Source of the DNA: Erigeron canadensis
Lineage: Eukaryota > Streptophyta > Magnoliopsida > Asterales > Asteraceae
Assembly: GCF_010389155.1 (NCBI RefSeq)
Contig: NC_057769.1
Coordinates: 11,904,735-11,968,734, forward strand
Direction of reading: 5' to 3'
DNA length: 64,000 bases
The notes below the pieces were generated by a model. The model was not told where the DNA came from and made no database searches. It saw only the letters and a list, made by a program, of their open reading frames with translations. Positions within the stretch are counted from its first letter, which is position 1, and every line of letters starts with the position of its first letter. The position numbers and the translations under genes were made by a program. Positions 61,901 through 64,000 of the stretch are shown piece by piece.

Positions 61901-62785
61901 CTTAAGATCTTGGAACTAAAGCATTGTGATAATTTGAAGGAGTGTAGGTGTCCAGGTAGCATTGAGACATTAAAGATTAAACATTGTAATGCTATTAGAC
62001 ACGTCTCTTTCCCAACAGGAGAAAGTGGAATGGAGAACCTCAAGACACTCACAATTAAAGATTGTAAGGAACTAGTTGTAGTGGGAGAAAAGGATTTGTT
62101 GGGTAAGGGAAAAAATACCAACAACACACAAATACTTGAACATGTGAAAATTCATAATTTGCCAAATCTGAAATCAATAAATGGGTTATTGAACTTCATT
62201 CACCTCACATCCCTGGAAATATGGAAATGTGAAAATATAGAGTCATTTTCGGACCTTGTGCTACCAAATCTCACGTCATTAACACTGCTGGTAATTGTGT
62301 ATTGTCCAAGTATGGATGATTGTTTTCCATGTGGACGTTGGCCTCCAAAATTAACTATTCTTGTAACAGGGGGGTTGAAGAAGCCCATATCAGAATGGGG
62401 CTCTCAGAATTTTCCAACCTCCCTTGTTAAATTAGGATTATCTGGTGGAGAAAATGATAACGAGGTGAGGAGTTTGAGTGAGTTGTCTCCGCTTCGTCTT
62501 CTTCCTTCGCATCTCACATATCTTACATTATGGGGATTTAAGAAATTGGAAACAATTTCAGTGGGACTCCAACACCTCACCTCCCTCCAACATCTCCGCA
62601 TCGGGGCTTGTCCAAAACTAAAAGATATACCCGTGAAGCTATTGCCTTCACTCTTGAGCTTAAGAATTCAAGATTGCCCAAAACTGAAAGAAAACACAAG
62701 TAAAAGTGGTAAAGGCTCTTTCAACTATTGGCGTAAAATCTCCCACATCCCCTGCATCAAGATAGATGGTGAATTGCAAAATTAG
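58913..62785 (+). CDS. CC-NB-LRR disease resistance protein (RPP13-like 1 type)
   Basis: Intracellular immune receptor of the CNL class, 1290 residues in one exon. The N-terminal coiled-coil region (about 1-170) includes the QDLLNDAADKE and VKQWLNSLQHLAYDIDDLLD blocks. NB-ARC: P-loop GMGGVGKTT (about 203-211), RNBS-A MWVCVSDDFDVF, kinase-2 LLVLDDIW (Asp282, Asp283), RNBS-B GSKIIMTTR, GRLPLAL (about 369-375), RNBS-D CLKQLFAYCSFFPKD, and MHD at 493-495 followed by LLNDLA. Trp after the kinase-2 Asp pair is the CNL mark. Irregular LRRs run from about 555 to the end. The start is the first ATG, preceded by a stop-rich leader, and gives the expected MAEII. No frameshift or stop, so it is likely functional. 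The specific pathogen cannot be told from sequence. Confidence 0.96.
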   Translation: MAEIIATELIKVVFQKLGDEALKQIVRAQGIRSEIKNLDKTLSKIQDLLNDAADKETADKDVKQWLNSLQHLAYDIDDLLDGLATDAMHRELNDQESGSNTRKVIRKFIPTCCTDLNISSRLHPKLDSITAKLEILEKEKVSLGLNIKKDEKPNSVTSRKNQTSLPDSYKIVGREAEKMVLLHKLLGDEKPCKEKFSVVPIVGMGGVGKTTLARSLYNDRQVQDHFKLRMWVCVSDDFDVFKISQTIFRAMTSENKEFEDLNQLQIALSDQFKEKQFLLVLDDIWCEEYVDWENLVKPFDAGAPGSKIIMTTRKEGLLKQIGFDHLDKLESLSHDDAMSLLARHALDVDNFNSHPKLKPHGDGIVKNCGRLPLALKVVGRLLRARLDERDWQQVLNSEIWRLKNVNDIVPALRLSYQELSACLKQLFAYCSFFPKDFLFDKRELVLLWVAEGFIKQSTGSMLTEESLGHEYFEELLSRSFFQHAPNDESFFVMHDLLNDLAIFVAEDFFLRLNDQMEMKLETLAKYRRMSFIREEFVGHQKFEALKSAKSLRTFLAVSTGGKESYDIFYFSNKILVDLLPELPMLRVLCLSGFQISEVPECVGRLKQLRYLNLSQTKIKELPENVGYLYNLQSLIVFGCDKLCKLPKSFSKLKSLRHLDIRDTPLLKQMPLGIGKLNSLQTLSKIIIQRDDGFTIIELKELKNLEGKICIEGLNKVQDARHARDASLSTKRLTEVELVWNDVSNDSPNEALEFEVLSVLKPSSDVLKKFKIMSYSGTKFPNWVGDSSFHVLVHVSIGDCRNCKSLPALGRLQSLKELVIEGMKEVKVIGSELLGTGGVAFPSLKTLRFKDMLGWKVWSTCKADVVFPCLRELYIYDCPELVDISLEEIPTLRYLDIKGVGDGVLRSTIRVAFLVTQLVIHNIAGLSDEVWRGVINNLGAVEQVWVNSCNEIRYMWESEEVASKVLVNLRHLEVNGCSELVSLGEKQEDCRRNLLTSLKILELKHCDNLKECRCPGSIETLKIKHCNAIRHVSFPTGESGMENLKTLTIKDCKELVVVGEKDLLGKGKNTNNTQILEHVKIHNLPNLKSINGLLNFIHLTSLEIWKCENIESFSDLVLPNLTSLTLLVIVYCPSMDDCFPCGRWPPKLTILVTGGLKKPISEWGSQNFPTSLVKLGLSGGENDNEVRSLSELSPLRLLPSHLTYLTLWGFKKLETISVGLQHLTSLQHLRIGACPKLKDIPVKLLPSLLSLRIQDCPKLKENTSKSGKGSFNYWRKISHIPCIKIDGELQN

Positions 62786-64000
62786 TTAATATACCATATT
62801 TATTAAGGTGCATATTTTCTCTCCTTCCCTCTCTCTCTCCATATAATAAGAAATTAGATCTTTTTCTTTCGAATCAATTACTTATCAAAAAGTTTGTTGA
62901 TGGATTTTGAATCTTAATGAAGCAGATATCGAGCCATATGCAATGGGAAGAAGGAAGTTCATATGGCGTTGATTCAGATTTATATCTTTTCAGGTTGCTA
63001 CGCTTGCTACTTTCTTCTGATTTGTATATATTCATTGTACGCTTGCTGTTTAACAAAATATTTCAATGCATTTTTCTAGATTCTTGTATTTTAAATATTG
63101 CAGTTGAAACTGTTTTGCATAGTTTCATATTTTACACTTTTGAGCACTTAGGTTTTGCAAGAGAACATAGTAGAAATGGTCAGGATGTAAAATTTTTGAC
63201 TTAGCAATTTTCTCATTGTTTATTTCCATGTGGTGTTTTCCTCCTTGACTCAACTCTACAATGACTACATTAACTACATTGTTGACTTACAGTGATGGAT
63301 GATTCTCACGGGCCACTTTCAAATGAGTTTTCAAGGGTACCTAAGTTCATGTATATTTTAAGATCTTGATGACCTAGTATGTTGTTTGTCAACTTCCATT
63401 GTGCTGTACTTTAGTTATAATCAATGCTTTCTGGAATATATGATTGAAGGCTTAATGCCTTGAAAGTTCGATTACATTTGTGGCAACCTTTATTAGGCCT
63501 TTTCACTAAATAACAAGGGTTATGATGTGAATGAAGGGGTGTTGATGCAAAAGACTTTAAAGCAGAACGATGGCTTGATGACAATGGCTGTTTTCAGCCA
63601 GAGAGGCCAGTCTTTCAAGTTTACAGCTTTTCAGGTTAGTATATTTTTTCATCCAAATCATAAAAATTCAATGTCAGTAATGAACAACCAATATCTGAAC
63701 TCAAAATATAACATTTTCTAATGTCTGAATTCCTTTAGATGTCTCATTTAGGACTAAAGTTGACTAATGCTATAAAATACACAGCACTTTAATTTTATCT
63801 AGATGTGTTTTGACATGGTTAGTTTTTTTGGGTATTGCAAACACATTGTAGGACACAGAATTGGTTTGCGTAGAGACTTTGTGTACATGCAGATGAAGAA
63901 TTTTCCTTTATCTTCGTAGCCTCGTAGGTTGCCTCACCTTCACGCTGAATGATGACAGGAAACCTAAAATTAACAAAGCAATGGTGGACTATATATTCAT
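62786..64000 (+). other. 3' flank of the NLR gene
   Basis: A CTCTCTCTC run near 62818-62840, then AT-rich DNA. An open frame at 63527-63721 ends near TTCAG-GTTAGT (63634), resembling a donor, and an acceptor-like TTGTAG occurs at 63852; this could be 3'-UTR splicing or a scrap of another gene. No protein is recognised. Confidence 0.4.

Noticed and set aside
63527..63860. Start of another gene after the NLR
   Set aside because: One donor-like and one acceptor-like site and a 64-codon frame are not enough; no homology recognised.
1..64000. CRISPR arrays, bacterial operons, rRNA genes
   Set aside because: Intron structure, repeat content and gene families are plant nuclear; no array of regular direct repeats with unique spacers is seen.

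Overview
This is nuclear DNA from a flowering plant, most likely a eudicot with a medium to large genome. Coding regions are split by many short AT-rich GT-AG introns, genes are far apart, and the spaces between them are filled with LTR retrotransposons, LINE remnants, MITEs and hAT-type elements. The gene set (LRR-ARM-patatin lipase, chloroplast pseudouridine synthase, HD-ZIP IV factor, CC-NB-LRR) is typical of angiosperms. The general look of the repeats made me think of Asteraceae, but that is a weak impression. Four genes can be reconstructed end to end. Each spliced model keeps its reading frame across every proposed GT-AG junction.

Layout. 1-0.9 kb: part of an LTR in minus orientation. 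1.4-2.0 kb: an inverted-repeat element. 2.9-3.2 kb: three tandem copies of a 118-bp unit. 3.5-5.3 kb: a short perfect hairpin and decayed coding fragments. 16.4-5.8 kb (minus): an 18-exon gene for a patatin-related phospholipase of the pPLA-I class. 16.9-18.2 kb: a hAT-like MITE and a LINE 3' remnant that is itself split by a foldback MITE. 20.1-22.4 kb: a 2.2-kb solo LTR of the same family as the one at the window start, but in opposite orientation. 22.6-23.9 kb: a tRNA-derived SINE and a foldback element with long inverted arms.

25.26-36.56 kb is one large nest. An LTR with terminal TGTGACACCC/GGGTGTGACA and TSD ATAAT contains a 500-bp hAT element and a second LTR (TSD GGGAT). The second LTR is broken by a Tat-like Ty3/gypsy element in minus orientation (27.43-34.81 kb) and by a further solo LTR (TSD ATGAT). 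The right LTR of the Tat-like element holds a 442-bp solo LTR of yet another family. The Tat-like element keeps damaged gag and protease and an RNase H-like remnant, but no RT catalytic core or integrase. It also carries a spliced two-exon gene running against gag-pol, with about 570 bp of tandem repeats between the two converging frames.

37.25-45.39 kb (plus): a 9-exon gene for a plastid-targeted RluA-family pseudouridine synthase (PUS6 type), with LINE remnants in introns 2 and 7, both antisense to the gene. 53.2-49.1 kb (minus): a 10-coding-exon HD-ZIP IV gene of the ATML1/PDF2 clade. About 2.4 kb upstream of its ATG, in a CT-rich presumed leader, lie two L1 boxes in opposite orientations; this is the motif this protein class binds, suggesting autoregulation. 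56.06-57.0 kb: a 946-bp hAT-like element. 58.9-62.8 kb (plus): an intron-less 1290-residue CC-NB-LRR resistance gene with all core NB-ARC motifs.

The four host genes show no operon-like relationship. Most of the novelty lies in the nested repeats and the antisense gene carried by the non-autonomous retroelement.
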